From positions 4,679,001-4,743,000 of the forward strand of contig NZ_CP019630.1 of assembly GCF_001999245.1 (NCBI RefSeq): 64,000 bases of DNA, given 5' to 3'. The translations under genes and the position numbers were made by a program. This DNA comes from Roseibium algicola. Lineage in GTDB: Bacteria; Pseudomonadota; Alphaproteobacteria; Rhizobiales; Stappiaceae. Positions 53,396 through 62,712 of the stretch are shown here, one piece after another (within the stretch, counting starts at the first letter, position 1; every line of letters starts with the position of its first letter). Under the pieces are notes generated by a model. The model was not told where the DNA came from. It saw nothing but the letters and a program-made list of their open reading frames with translations, and made no database searches.

Positions 53396-54006
53396 GCTTG
53401 CCGCTTGAGGTCGCAAACAAGGAATGGAGTGCGGTCCTGGACCATCTCTTTCTGCGAGCCGGTGCAACCCACCGGTTCGCAGCTTGCAACCTGCCTTGCC
53501 GGAAAAGCTGTAATTGGCCGGACAGTGGCGCTGCGCCTGCTGACAAACATCCTGACAAAAATTCAATTTCGAATGGAAAGACTACTGCCCAACGGTGTGC
53601 CGACGCGATTTCCGTTAGGAAAGGTGATTGGCGTTTTTACCAAGGAATATCAAGGGACTTGTCCTACAAAAGATCCACATTCCGTCACGAAACCTGTGGC
53701 AAAGCCGCAACGATTCACCGTTAAATTACGTTATCGGAAACTGACATTTCGAGTGCCTGTTTTTTAGGCAAATGTTTGAAAGTGTGTCGGTGCGATGGCG
53801 AAGAGACTCTGAACCTGTCGTTTTTGAAGTGTTTTGAATGTCTACGCAGCAATACCTACCAGAAAAGCTGCGCATTTCGCATTGCAGCATGAAAAAACGA
53901 CCGCATAACTGACGTAAATATTCAGTTGAAACGGACGGCATTCTCCTAAAACCCTGTCTCAGGTTGTCATCAAGCATCCGGTGGCTAGGGGATGGGAGGA
54001 AACTCA
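53396..54006. other. Long intergenic region upstream of fadL
   Basis: 611 bases with no supported gene. The right part (about 53700-53960) is AT-rich and probably contains the fadL promoter and operator. I found no repeat or structured RNA that I can name. Confidence 0.5.
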
Positions 54007-55338
54007 ATGCCGTGGGTAAACAAGAAATCAGTTCTACTTGCTTCTACAGCTGTAGCTCTATCAATGGTTGCAAGCTCTGCGTTCGCAGGTGGTTTCGCAC
54101 TTAGAGAGCAGAGTGCCTATTATCAAGGAATGTCTTTTGCGGGGAACGGAACGACGGGTGAGTCCATCTCCTCGATGTTCTGGAACCCGGCAACGCTGAT
54201 TGGTGCGGGCAAAGGGCTTACGATTGAATCGCACAGTTCTTTCATCATGCCTGAGTCCGATATCGACGGAACCTTTACGCCCGGAGCACTGACAACCGTC
54301 AATGGTGCGACCAGCAGCACAGCGGGCAGCGGCGACATTGCATCGGATGCCTGGGTACCGTCCACCTACACAGCTTACCGCTTCAATGATCAAGTGGTGT
54401 TCGGCCTTGCCGTCAATGCGCCGTTCGGGCTTAGCACCAAACCGGAGCAGAACTGGGCAGGCCAGTATTATTCCCGATCATCCGAAGTGTTCTCGGTCAA
54501 CGTTAATCCGGCCATCGCCTATCAGATCAACGACATGTTCGCTGTCGGTGTCGGGGTCCAGGCGCAGTATCTGCAAGTCCGGCTGAAATCGGCCTATCCG
54601 TTCTCTACCTCTGCGGCGACGACCGAGTTCAAGGGGGAAGGCTACGGCATTGGTGTCACCGCGGGCCTGACTGTGCGGCCTTGGGAGGGGACCGAGATCG
54701 GTCTTGGCTACCGGTCCGCGGTCGCCAACAATCTCGACGGGTCCTACATCAACCCGGGCGGGCGCTTTTTTGCCGGCATGACCCCGGTTTCCTTCGCGGG
54801 CAATCGTGCAGGCATCGAGGCGACAGTCGTCACGCCAGAAACCGTTACTCTGTCGGCAAGTCACCGCATCAACGATACCTTCAAGATCGCCGGTACGGTT
54901 GAATGGACCAACTGGTCCCGCCTGAAGACAGTGCATCCGAGCAGTGATGGCGGCACGGCAACCACCAATCCGACCGGTTTGCCAAACCTGGAATTCAACT
55001 ACGACGACGGTTGGTTCTTCTCGGTGGGTGGCGAGTACAACTGGAACCAGCAGGTTACCCTGCGTGCAGGTGTCGGCTACGAGCTTTCGCCGATCGATGA
55101 GGCCATTCGTTCCACGCGTTTGCCGGACAACGATCGTCTGTGGTTGTCGGCCGGTATGACATGGTCTCCGTCGGACAATCTCGCTTTCGACATTGGCTAC
55201 TCACACCTGATACCAGCCGACACCAAGATCGATATCTCGGGTAACCACCAGGACTACAATTCCAATATCGGTACATACACAGGCAAGGTCGATAGCCAGG
55301 TGAACATCATCTCGGCCGCGCTCAGATACACCTACTGA
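54007..55338 (+). CDS. fadL: Outer-membrane long-chain fatty acid transporter, FadL family
   Basis: A 443-residue beta-barrel protein with a signal peptide (cleaved after AFA near residue 27). The mature N-terminus GGFALREQSAYYQGMSFAGNG matches the FadL hatch start, NPATLIGAG corresponds to the NPA motif, and the barrel strands alternate through to the C-terminal aromatic (RYTY). GGGAGGA lies a few bases before the ATG at 54007. It imports hydrophobic compounds across the outer membrane. An acyl-CoA ligase (36440) would activate them. A terminator follows. Confidence 0.93.
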   Translation: MPWVNKKSVLLASTAVALSMVASSAFAGGFALREQSAYYQGMSFAGNGTTGESISSMFWNPATLIGAGKGLTIESHSSFIMPESDIDGTFTPGALTTVNGATSSTAGSGDIASDAWVPSTYTAYRFNDQVVFGLAVNAPFGLSTKPEQNWAGQYYSRSSEVFSVNVNPAIAYQINDMFAVGVGVQAQYLQVRLKSAYPFSTSAATTEFKGEGYGIGVTAGLTVRPWEGTEIGLGYRSAVANNLDGSYINPGGRFFAGMTPVSFAGNRAGIEATVVTPETVTLSASHRINDTFKIAGTVEWTNWSRLKTVHPSSDGGTATTNPTGLPNLEFNYDDGWFFSVGGEYNWNQQVTLRAGVGYELSPIDEAIRSTRLPDNDRLWLSAGMTWSPSDNLAFDIGYSHLIPADTKIDISGNHQDYNSNIGTYTGKVDSQVNIISAALRYTY

Positions 55339-55364
55339 GCGGAAACCCGCTGATAAAAACAAAC

Positions 55365-55393
55365 AAGGCCGGGGCATATGCTCCGGCCTTTCT
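55365..55393. terminator. Terminator between fadL and the SDR gene
   Basis: AAGGCCGG and CCGGCCTT form a hairpin with T-rich flanks on both strands; it serves both convergent genes. Confidence 0.85.
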
Positions 55394-55409
55394 TCATGAC
55401 TTTGGACGC

Positions 55410-56189
55410 TTAGAACGCCGCCGGATAGAGCCCGCCATCCATCAGGATGTTCTGGCCGGTGATGTAACCGGCATGGCGGGAGCACAGGAAAGCGCAGGTC
55501 TGGCCGAACTCCTCGGCTGAACCGAAACGTCTTGCCGGGATTTCCGCTGCCTGTGCCGCCCGGACATCCTCGATGCTTTTACCTGACTGCTGCGCGGCGC
55601 GCTCGAAGCCGCCTTTCAGACGGTCGGTGTCCATCTTGCCGGGCAGCAAGTTGTTGACCGTCACGCCGTGGGGGGCAAGCTGGCGGCAGACGCCGGCCAG
55701 GAATGCCGTGAGCCCCGCCCGAGCACCGCTGGACAGATCGAGCCCTTCGATCGGCATCTTTACCGAAAGCGAAGTGATGTTGACGATGCGGCCGAAACCA
55801 CGCTCCTTCATGCCGGGGACAACCACCTGGATCAGCTCGATGGGGGTGACGAAATTCTGCACCACACCTTCCATCAGCGCCGCACGGTCCAGCTCGGAAT
55901 AGTCGCGCCGGGGCGGGCCACCGTTGTTGTTGACCAGGATGTCCGGATCCGGGCAGGCCGCCAGAAGCGCTTCTTGTCCCTCCCGTGTGGAAACATCCGC
56001 TGCGATGGCGGCAACGCTCACGCCGAAGCGGTTCTGCAGCAGGGTGCGGGTTTCTTCCAGAACCGTTTCGTTACGTCCGTTCAGGACGATATCGCAGCCT
56101 GCTTCCGCCAGTGCTTCGGCGCAGCCCTTGCCGAGGCCGCGGCTTGACGCACAGATGATTGCCTTTTTGCCCTTGAGGCCGAGGTCCAT
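55410..56189 (-). CDS. SDR-family oxidoreductase with an atypical active site
   Basis: A 259-residue short-chain dehydrogenase/reductase fold. The cofactor motif ASSRGLGKG replaces the common TGxxxGIG. NNNGGPP occupies the NNAG position, and the catalytic Ser is probably in ITSLSVKMP. The YxxxK stretch is missing: the sequence at that place reads LSSGARAGL, with Ser and Arg in place of Tyr and Lys. AAGGAGA before the ATG at 56189 fixes the start. It is annotated in related genomes as 3-oxoacyl-ACP reductase-like, but the missing Tyr makes a normal reductase reaction doubtful. Confidence 0.87.
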   Translation of the reverse strand: MDLGLKGKKAIICASSRGLGKGCAEALAEAGCDIVLNGRNETVLEETRTLLQNRFGVSVAAIAADVSTREGQEALLAACPDPDILVNNNGGPPRRDYSELDRAALMEGVVQNFVTPIELIQVVVPGMKERGFGRIVNITSLSVKMPIEGLDLSSGARAGLTAFLAGVCRQLAPHGVTVNNLLPGKMDTDRLKGGFERAAQQSGKSIEDVRAAQAAEIPARRFGSAEEFGQTCAFLCSRHAGYITGQNILMDGGLYPAAF

Positions 56190-56458
56190 GAACGTTCTCC
56201 TTGATGCAGGTTGGACATGCTTTGTGGCTGGCAAAACCCGATGCTGTCAAATGCCGTCAGGGACATATGGAGCCGGTCAGCATCCGGCAAGATGTTCGTG
56301 AAGCAACGGAATGAAGTGAGGGAGGCCAATACCCGATCCGTGCCGGTGTTAATCATTAAGCTGGAAAACAAACAGGCCCGGGGAAGTCTCGCCGTTTGTC
56401 ATAATAGTGATACTTGAATCGCGTCTATAGCGCTCCAAAGGGAATTTGGAGAAGTGCT

Positions 56459-57262
56459 ATGTCTACCGCTGAGGCATCGCGGCATTACCGGGCCTTGTTT
56501 ATTTCCGACGTCCATCTTGGCACGCGCGGTTGTCAGGCGGAGATGCTGCTGGACTTTCTGAAGGACAATGAAGCCGAGACCATCTACCTGGTCGGCGACA
56601 TTGCCGATGGCTGGCGTCTGCGGCGGTCCTGGTACTGGCCACAGCTTCACAACGACGTGGTGCAGAAGATCCTGCGGAAGGGGCGCAAGGGAGCGCGGGT
56701 CATCTATATTCCGGGAAATCACGACGAGTTTCTGCGCAGCTTCCTCGGTACGCATTTCGGCGGTGTCGAAGTGACCGACAGCATCATTCACGAAGCTGCC
56801 AACGGCAAACGCTATCTGGTCATTCATGGTGACCAGTTCGACGTGGTGATCCGCCATGCCAAGTGGCTGGCCTTCTTTGGCGACAAGGCCTATGTGACCG
56901 CGCTCGGCGTCAACACCTGGCTCAATGTGGTTCGCCGCCGTCTCGGCCTGACTTACTGGTCACTGTCCGCCTGGGCCAAGTTGAAGGTCAAGAACGCGGT
57001 CAGCTTTATCGGACGTTTCGAAGAAGCCCTGTCCGACGAGGCGCGCCGGCAGGGCGTCGATGGCGTCATTTGTGGTCATATTCACCACGCCGCGGACCGT
57101 GATATGAACGGCATTCACTACATCAACACGGGTGACTGGGTGGAAAGCTGCACTGCGGTTGCCGAGCACCACGATGGAACATTTGAGGTGATCCGATGGG
57201 TGGACCGTACCCAGGAGGAGGCCGTGCCGGCGAAAGCCAAGGAAGCACCGGTCGCCGCATGA
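56459..57262 (+). CDS. plcP: PlcP-like metallophosphoesterase (UDP-2,3-diacylglucosamine hydrolase-related)
   Basis: A 267-residue calcineurin-like phosphoesterase with the five metal motifs: DVHLG (Asp17, His19), GDIADGW (Asp47), GNHDE (Asn87, His88), HGDQFD and GHIHHA. Such proteins are often labelled LpxH-like; in Sinorhizobium and marine alphaproteobacteria a member (PlcP) is a phospholipase C acting on phospholipids under phosphate limitation. GGAG seven bases before the ATG at 56459. The downstream glycosyltransferase start overlaps its stop (ATGA), the known plcP-agt pairing. One TTGTCAT half-site resembling a Pho box lies at 56396-56402, but a full box is not seen. Confidence 0.8.
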   Translation: MSTAEASRHYRALFISDVHLGTRGCQAEMLLDFLKDNEAETIYLVGDIADGWRLRRSWYWPQLHNDVVQKILRKGRKGARVIYIPGNHDEFLRSFLGTHFGGVEVTDSIIHEAANGKRYLVIHGDQFDVVIRHAKWLAFFGDKAYVTALGVNTWLNVVRRRLGLTYWSLSAWAKLKVKNAVSFIGRFEEALSDEARRQGVDGVICGHIHHAADRDMNGIHYINTGDWVESCTAVAEHHDGTFEVIRWVDRTQEEAVPAKAKEAPVAA

Positions 57263-58308
57263 GTTCCATTCTGATTGTGACGGATGCCTGGCATCCCCAG
57301 ATAAACGGTGTGGTTCGCTCGCTGGAGCGCACAGCCGAAGAACTCGAGAAGATCGGCGTGCGGGTGGAATTCCTGACCCCTCAGGAATTCACGACGCTGC
57401 CTTGTCCGACCTATCCGGAAATTCGCCTGTCGTTGACCCATCGCGGCATCGTGCGCCGGAAGATCGAGGATTACGGTTGCGAGCATCTGCACATTGCAAC
57501 GGAAGGCCCGCTCGGGCTTCTGGCGGCAAGCGTCGCCAAGAAGGCTGGGCGCCCGTTCACCACGAGTTACCACACCCGGTTTCCCGAATATGTTTCAGCC
57601 CGGCTCCCGGTTCCGCTGACTTGGTCCTACAGCTGGCTGCGCCGGTTCCACAATTCCGGCTGCGGCTGCATGGTCGCCACACGGTCGCTGGAGCAGGATC
57701 TGCGTGATCGTGGTTTTACCAATCTGATGCGCTGGTCGCGCGGCGTGGATGAGCAGCAGTTCAAGCCTTACGAGGGCTCCGTTCTGCCAGCCGACCTGCC
57801 GCGTCCGGTGTTCATGTATGTCGGCCGGGTCGCAATCGAAAAGAACATCAAGGCGTTTCTGGATCTCGACCTGCCGGGCTCGAAGGTGGTGGTCGGTGGA
57901 GGCCCACAGCTTGACAGTCTGCGCCGGGAGTACCCGGGGGTGCATTTTACCGGTTCCAAGGTGGGCGAGGATCTCGCAAGGCATTATTCCGACGCGGATG
58001 TCTTCGTGTTTCCCTCACTCACCGACACTTTCGGCAACGTGATGCTTGAGGCCCTGGCCTGCGGCGTGCCGGTTGCCGCTTTCCCGGTAATGGGCCCGCT
58101 CGACGTCATCAGCGATACGGGGGCGGGTGTCTTGTCGGAAGATCTGCGCGAAGCGGCTGAAGCCGCGCTGGATATCCCACGCGAACATTGCCGCACGATT
58201 GCCATGAATTACACCTGGGCGGCCAGCGCACGTCAGTTCCTGGACAATTGCATTGAAGCCCAGGACATACACAACGCCCGTACGACGCAGGGAAAAGCCG
58301 CCGAATAA
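57259..58308 (+). CDS. agt: GT4-family glycosyltransferase, probable diacylglycerol glycosyltransferase
   Basis: A 349-residue GT-B glycosyltransferase. N-terminal domain: SSILIVTDAWHPQINGVVRSLERTAEEL and TSYHTRFPEY. C-terminal nucleotide-sugar domain: MYVGRVAIEKNIKAFLDL and the E-x7-E-type element FVFPSLTDTFGNVMLEALACGVPVAAF. Its ATG overlaps the stop of the phosphoesterase (ATGA), so the two are translationally coupled. In marine alphaproteobacteria and Agrobacterium this pair (PlcP plus Agt) replaces phospholipids by glycolipids when phosphate is scarce. The sugar donor cannot be told. Confidence 0.78.
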   Translation: MSSILIVTDAWHPQINGVVRSLERTAEELEKIGVRVEFLTPQEFTTLPCPTYPEIRLSLTHRGIVRRKIEDYGCEHLHIATEGPLGLLAASVAKKAGRPFTTSYHTRFPEYVSARLPVPLTWSYSWLRRFHNSGCGCMVATRSLEQDLRDRGFTNLMRWSRGVDEQQFKPYEGSVLPADLPRPVFMYVGRVAIEKNIKAFLDLDLPGSKVVVGGGPQLDSLRREYPGVHFTGSKVGEDLARHYSDADVFVFPSLTDTFGNVMLEALACGVPVAAFPVMGPLDVISDTGAGVLSEDLREAAEAALDIPREHCRTIAMNYTWAASARQFLDNCIEAQDIHNARTTQGKAAE

Positions 58309-58506
58309 GGCGGCTGCCCTGATGTGCAATGACGTCGCGCAGTGCGGCAAACGAAATTGACACCAAGACAAGTTCCCGCTGGAACTGCCCGCTTTCCTGT
58401 GAAAACACTTGCATCGAGACCCGGCCCTGAAAGGGGCCGAGGCATTGCCTTGTACGCTTCTGCGGCAGGCCTCCAAGCAGTTGTTTGACGTTTAGAGCGA
58501 GTTCCG

Positions 58507-59532
58507 ATGACGAATATGCAATCGCTGCCTGTGTCTGAAGCAGGTTCGAAGTTGGCTGGTAAAACCGTTTCCATAGAGGATGTTGAAGCTGCAGCGGAGA
58601 GGATCCGAAGCGAGGCGCTGGTGACACCGCTCCTGAGACATCCGTTGCTGGATGAGGTAACCGGGGCAACTGTCGTCGTGAAACCGGAAAACCTGCAACG
58701 CAGCGGCTCGTTCAAGTTTCGCGGCGCCTTCAACCGCCTCAGCCTCATCCCGCCGGCAGACCGACCCAGGGGCGTTGTGGCCTGTTCGTCCGGAAACCAC
58801 GCGCAGGGCGTTGCTGCAAGCGCGCAGCTGCTCGGCATGCCCGCAACCATCGTCATGCCGTCGGACGCTCCAAGGATCAAGCTGGAGCGCACACGCGGCT
58901 ACGGGGCGACCGTCATCACTTACGATCGTGAGACTGAAGACCGTGACGCGATTGCAGGCGACCTGTGTTCCAAGTCAGGGGCGACGTTTGTCCACCCCTA
59001 CAACGATGTCGGTGTCATCGCAGGGCAGGGTACAGTCGGACTGGAGATGGCAGCCCAGGCAGCTGCGCTGGGCCTGCATCTGGACGATGTGCTCGCCTGT
59101 ACCGGCGGTGGCGGATTGTCCAGCGGCATTGCCCTGGCGCTGGAAGCCAAGTCGCCCGGTACGGTCTTCCATACGGCTGAACCGGAGCTGTTCGACGACT
59201 ACAAGCGCTCGCTTGACGCCGGTGAGCGGCTCTCCAATGCCGTAAAGACCGGCTCTGTCTGCGATGCGCTCCTGTCCGATTCGCCGGGTGATATCGGCTT
59301 TTCAATTCTAAGCCGCGTTGCGGGCGAAGGCGTGACTGTCACGGACGAGGAAGCTCTGGCTGCCGTCGCCTTTGCGTTCACCGAACTGAAGCTCGTCGTT
59401 GAGCCCGGCGGAGCCGTTGCACTTGCAGCACTTCTGGCCGGAAAGCTGCCTTTCAAGGGCAAGACCGTCGGTATCGTTTTGACGGGCGGAAACATCGATC
59501 CACAAATGCTAAAGACTGCGCTTTCCCGTTAA
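58507..59532 (+). CDS. Threonine dehydratase / serine racemase-type PLP enzyme
   Basis: A 341-residue fold-type II PLP enzyme. Lys70 in SGSFKFRGAFN binds PLP; ACSSGNHAQGVA and the tetraglycine loop CTGGGGLSSG hold the cofactor phosphate. The chain ends soon after KTVGIVLTGGNID, so the regulatory ACT-like domain of biosynthetic IlvA is missing. It is therefore a catabolic threonine/serine dehydratase or a racemase-like homologue. The ATG at 58507 is plausible, but the next Met is three codons later. It stands alone between the glycosyltransferase and the chemoreceptor. Confidence 0.88.
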   Translation: MTNMQSLPVSEAGSKLAGKTVSIEDVEAAAERIRSEALVTPLLRHPLLDEVTGATVVVKPENLQRSGSFKFRGAFNRLSLIPPADRPRGVVACSSGNHAQGVAASAQLLGMPATIVMPSDAPRIKLERTRGYGATVITYDRETEDRDAIAGDLCSKSGATFVHPYNDVGVIAGQGTVGLEMAAQAAALGLHLDDVLACTGGGGLSSGIALALEAKSPGTVFHTAEPELFDDYKRSLDAGERLSNAVKTGSVCDALLSDSPGDIGFSILSRVAGEGVTVTDEEALAAVAFAFTELKLVVEPGGAVALAALLAGKLPFKGKTVGIVLTGGNIDPQMLKTALSR

Positions 59533-59937
59533 CGCGCCTTTAGGGGGCTACCCGCTAGAGCGGTTCCACAAGCATGGCTTGCCGAAGTCGGGTGGAGGAG
59601 ACCGGACCAGGCAGTCCTGTTTGCCTTTTCGTCGGGACGGCGCGAACAGGGCTGCTGAAAATTGAATTCCAGCGTGGATTGCCAGGCAACGGCGCCGCGT
59701 CTTCTCCTTTCATCACCTGAACATTGCCAGCGTACCGATGCATCGAGCATGGCGCGGAACGCCTTGTTGTGCCTTTAAACAGCCCGCATGGGTTCGCGAG
59801 GGAACAGGTGACACGTGCTTTATTGAATCAGGATCTCCTGCCTCTTCACTGTGAGGCTCGGAGATCCGGCAACTGAAGAGCGATCAGCTCACGGGCCCGT
59901 CAAACCGGACCTCCATCGGCTGATCCAAGAGGCATTC
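59533..59937. other. Intergenic region ahead of the globin chemoreceptor
   Basis: 405 bases. Small frames on both strands lack ribosome binding sites. A G-rich stretch GTGGAGGAGACCGG occurs at about 59590 but has no start codon in position. No gene is supported. Confidence 0.45.
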
Positions 59938-61272
59938 ATGCAGACAAACACCTTGAAAGATCGGCTGAAGTTTTTCCGTTTCACGGACGAGGATCGGGCT
60001 GTGGCCCAGTCCATGTGGCCGGCAATCAAGGAAGCCTTGCCGACCGTTCTGGACGGGTTCTACGCACACGTTAAAACCGTGCCGCATCTGGCGGCACTGG
60101 TCGGTAACCAGCAGTCGCGCCTGGTGAAGGCACAGATGAGCCACTGGGAAGGGCTGTTTGCAACGGGCCCGGATGAAGCCTACCACAAGCGCGCTGTGCA
60201 GATCGGCCTCACACATGTGCGGATCGGCCTCGATCCCAGCTGGTACATCGGTGGCTATTCCTTCGCCCTCACGCAACTGACGGAGACGGTCCTGAAGAAG
60301 CGCTTCATGTCGACCGGCAAGCGCGTTCGGGCCATGCAGGTGATGACGAAGCTGGTCATGCTGGACATGGATGTCGCGATCTCCACCTATCACGAGAAAA
60401 TGGTGGCAGACGCTGTCGGACGCGAGACCGAACTGAAGGCCGCCATCCAGGAGTTTCAGGGCGTTCTGGGCGGTACGGTCGGCACGCTTGGCGCGGCATC
60501 CGAACAACTTGAAGTGTCTTCGGGCAGTCTGCGCCGCGAGACGGGCTCCATCGGCGAGCGGATGGTCAAGATGGACAACACGTCTGCCGAAACCGCAAGC
60601 GGTGTCCAGTCAAGCGCGACGGCAACGGAGGAAATGTCCGCTTCCATCACCGAGATCGGTCGCCAGGCAGGCCAGTCCCGCGAGATGGCACTGAAGGCCG
60701 TGGAAGGTGCACGCAGCACAAACGACTCCGTAACGAAACTTGCCGGCTTCGCGGATCAGGTCGGATCAGTGATCGGGCTGATCTCTGAAATTGCCGAACA
60801 GACCAACCTGCTGGCACTGAACGCCACCATTGAAGCGGCGCGTGCCGGGGAAATGGGCCGCGGATTTGCGGTTGTCGCAGCCGAAGTGAAGGAACTCGCC
60901 AGCCAGACCACCAAGGCGACGGAAGAAATCACCGAACAGGTCGCCAGCATTCAGCAGGCGACCAGACAGTCTGTGCAGGATATCGAAGGCATCACCTCGA
61001 TAATCGGTGCCCTGTCCGAAATCGCGACCGGCATTGCCTCCGCGGTGGAGCAACAGGCGTCGGCAACGGCAGAAATCTCGGCCAACGTCCAGATCGCTGC
61101 ACAGGGCACCCAAGCCTTTACCGACGAGATTACCGCTGTGCGCGGGTCGGTCGAAAATGTCGAGGGGACTGTCGGCACCATTCAGGACATGTCGACGGCG
61201 CTGAAAGACCAGGCCGGCCAGCTCGGCCAGCAGGCGGAACAGTTCTTCGCCAAGATCAATTCCGGCCGCTGA
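59938..61272 (+). CDS. Globin-coupled chemoreceptor (HemAT-like aerotaxis transducer)
   Basis: A 444-residue soluble transducer. The N-terminal sensor globin (about residues 10-165) has the proximal His93 in [19 protein letters not shown], typical of HemAT, and a possible distal Tyr42 in FYAHV. The signalling domain follows without membrane segments, with [38 protein letters not shown] in pieces. AGAGG precedes the ATG at 59938; 29 in-frame codons before it do not belong. It should bind O2 through heme and drive aerotaxis, with CheZ next door as phosphatase. Confidence 0.93.
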   Translation: MQTNTLKDRLKFFRFTDEDRAVAQSMWPAIKEALPTVLDGFYAHVKTVPHLAALVGNQQSRLVKAQMSHWEGLFATGPDEAYHKRAVQIGLTHVRIGLDPSWYIGGYSFALTQLTETVLKKRFMSTGKRVRAMQVMTKLVMLDMDVAISTYHEKMVADAVGRETELKAAIQEFQGVLGGTVGTLGAASEQLEVSSGSLRRETGSIGERMVKMDNTSAETASGVQSSATATEEMSASITEIGRQAGQSREMALKAVEGARSTNDSVTKLAGFADQVGSVIGLISEIAEQTNLLALNATIEAARAGEMGRGFAVVAAEVKELASQTTKATEEITEQVASIQQATRQSVQDIEGITSIIGALSEIATGIASAVEQQASATAEISANVQIAAQGTQAFTDEITAVRGSVENVEGTVGTIQDMSTALKDQAGQLGQQAEQFFAKINSGR

Positions 61273-61400
61273 CCGCCACCTTGCTGTCCCGGCCTTGCGC
61301 CGGGACCTCGGAGGCAAAGGGTCTTCCGCTCGCGCGCCCCGGCTCCCCGATCCCGGAAATCCGTAGCGTTCCATCCGCAAGAATCGATAGGAGCGGCAAT

Positions 61401-61429
61401 AAAAAAGGCGCCGTAACGGGCGCCTTTTT
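61401..61429. terminator. Bidirectional terminator between chemoreceptor and cheZ
   Basis: AAAAAAGGCGCC and GGCGCCTTTTT (via CGGGCGCC) form a hairpin with T runs on both strands. Confidence 0.88.
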
Positions 61430-61452
61430 CGAAAATCCTGCCGGATGCAGAC

Positions 61453-62592
61453 TTAGTTGAAGAGTGCCTGGCGCTCGGCTTCGGACAGCTGTTTCAGCGG
61501 ATCTTCACCATCTTCTTCACTGACTTCCTCGGTCAGCTCCCATTCGGCGTCGGCCTCGGCTTCGTCTGCCGCTTCATGAGTGCCACCACCCACTTCGCTG
61601 TCGAACAGGCGTTCGATGGCAGCTTCATCCAGAGTGGCGTCCGGGTCGGCACCAGCGAATTCGTCGTCTTCTTCCTCTTCGTCGGCAGCAGGAGCGGAGG
61701 CGAACATGTCGTCGATAGCGGCTGCGTCCATCGGCTCGTCACCGCCGGCCATGATGGCATCGACGTCGGCTTCGCTTGCCATGATGGCATCAACATCAGC
61801 TTCGCTGGCATGCTTCGGAGCTTCTGCCGGGGCTGCTTCCGCGCCGGTTTCCTTCAGTGCGGCGTCAAACACGTCGTCGCTGACGGACATCAGCTCATCA
61901 ACGTTGTTCTGGGAAACGCCGCCCGCAAGCTGCGGACCGTTCAGGAGATGTGCATCCGGACGAGTGTCGACCGGGCCAGCCGTTGCTTCGGCTTCCAGCT
62001 CCTGGATGCCCCAGATGTTGATCATCAGGTTGATGCGGCTTTCAAGATAGCGCAGTACCTGAACAACCTTGTTGGTCCGCTGGCCGGTCAGATCCTGGAA
62101 GGAACAGGCCATGAAGATTTCGGTCGCCTTGGCATCGATGTCGTCGCACACGGCATCGTCCGCACCATTCTCGCGCAGGACCCAGGCCTTCTCCTGAATC
62201 TGCTCTGCAGCTTCCAGAATGGATTGGGTCGCGCCTTCGGTCTGGGTGACGATGGCATCGAGTTCGTGAGAGGCGTCGACAAAGCGGTTGCTTTCCTCGC
62301 CTTCCGCCTTGATGTTGGCAATCTCGGCCTTGGTACGCTCGATAGCCTCGTGCATGTCGGCAATGTCGAGACGGATCTTGTCGAGATCCGGCACCTTGCG
62401 CTGCCGGGTCATCATTTTCTCTAGCCGGCCAATCGCGGTCAGGATCTCGGTGGTTTCCGGGGTCTTGTTGCGATTGAGAAACTCTTTCAGAAACCTGCGC
62501 CCGCGATCGGACTCCATCAGGGTCTGTTCGAGAGTCTGGTATTCGGCTTCGCCGATCAGCTCCGGCTGTTCCTGTGCTGCTTCCGCTTTCAT
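61453..62592 (-). CDS. cheZ: CheZ-type CheY-P phosphatase with a long acidic C-terminal tail
   Basis: A 379-residue CheZ homologue. A helical region (about residues 60-200) contains the catalytic signature CSFQDLTGQRTNKVVQVL (Gln171 equivalent to the phosphatase Gln). The remainder (205-379) is acidic and likely disordered. It carries six similar short helices: QNNVDELM (228-235), ADVDAIM (265-271 and 275-281), AAIDDMF (291-297), AAIERLF (324-330) and AERQALF (372-378). They resemble the CheY-binding C-terminus of enteric CheZ (QVDDLLDSLGF) and the FliM N-terminus. It probably dephosphorylates CheY-P. Enteric CheZ is only about 214 residues. Confidence 0.88.
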   Translation of the reverse strand: MKAEAAQEQPELIGEAEYQTLEQTLMESDRGRRFLKEFLNRNKTPETTEILTAIGRLEKMMTRQRKVPDLDKIRLDIADMHEAIERTKAEIANIKAEGEESNRFVDASHELDAIVTQTEGATQSILEAAEQIQEKAWVLRENGADDAVCDDIDAKATEIFMACSFQDLTGQRTNKVVQVLRYLESRINLMINIWGIQELEAEATAGPVDTRPDAHLLNGPQLAGGVSQNNVDELMSVSDDVFDAALKETGAEAAPAEAPKHASEADVDAIMASEADVDAIMAGGDEPMDAAAIDDMFASAPAADEEEEDDEFAGADPDATLDEAAIERLFDSEVGGGTHEAADEAEADAEWELTEEVSEEDGEDPLKQLSEAERQALFN

Positions 62593-62712
62593 GTGGACGC
62601 GAATCTCAACTTGCCTAAGGGTCGTTTATTGCCGTAACACGGACAACTTCGCCCCCAAGGTAAGGCGGAAAACGTTAACATCCTTTTAGGGCGCTACTTC
62701 GCCCGGTATCCC

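Noticed and set aside
53398..53724. A 108-residue frame after the TRAP protein gene
   Set aside because: It has no ribosome binding site, no recognisable pattern and a composition unlike the neighbours. It is treated as intergenic.
56396..56402. Pho box upstream of plcP
   Set aside because: Only one TTGTCAT half is present. The second half at the correct 11-base spacing does not match, so it is not listed as a site.
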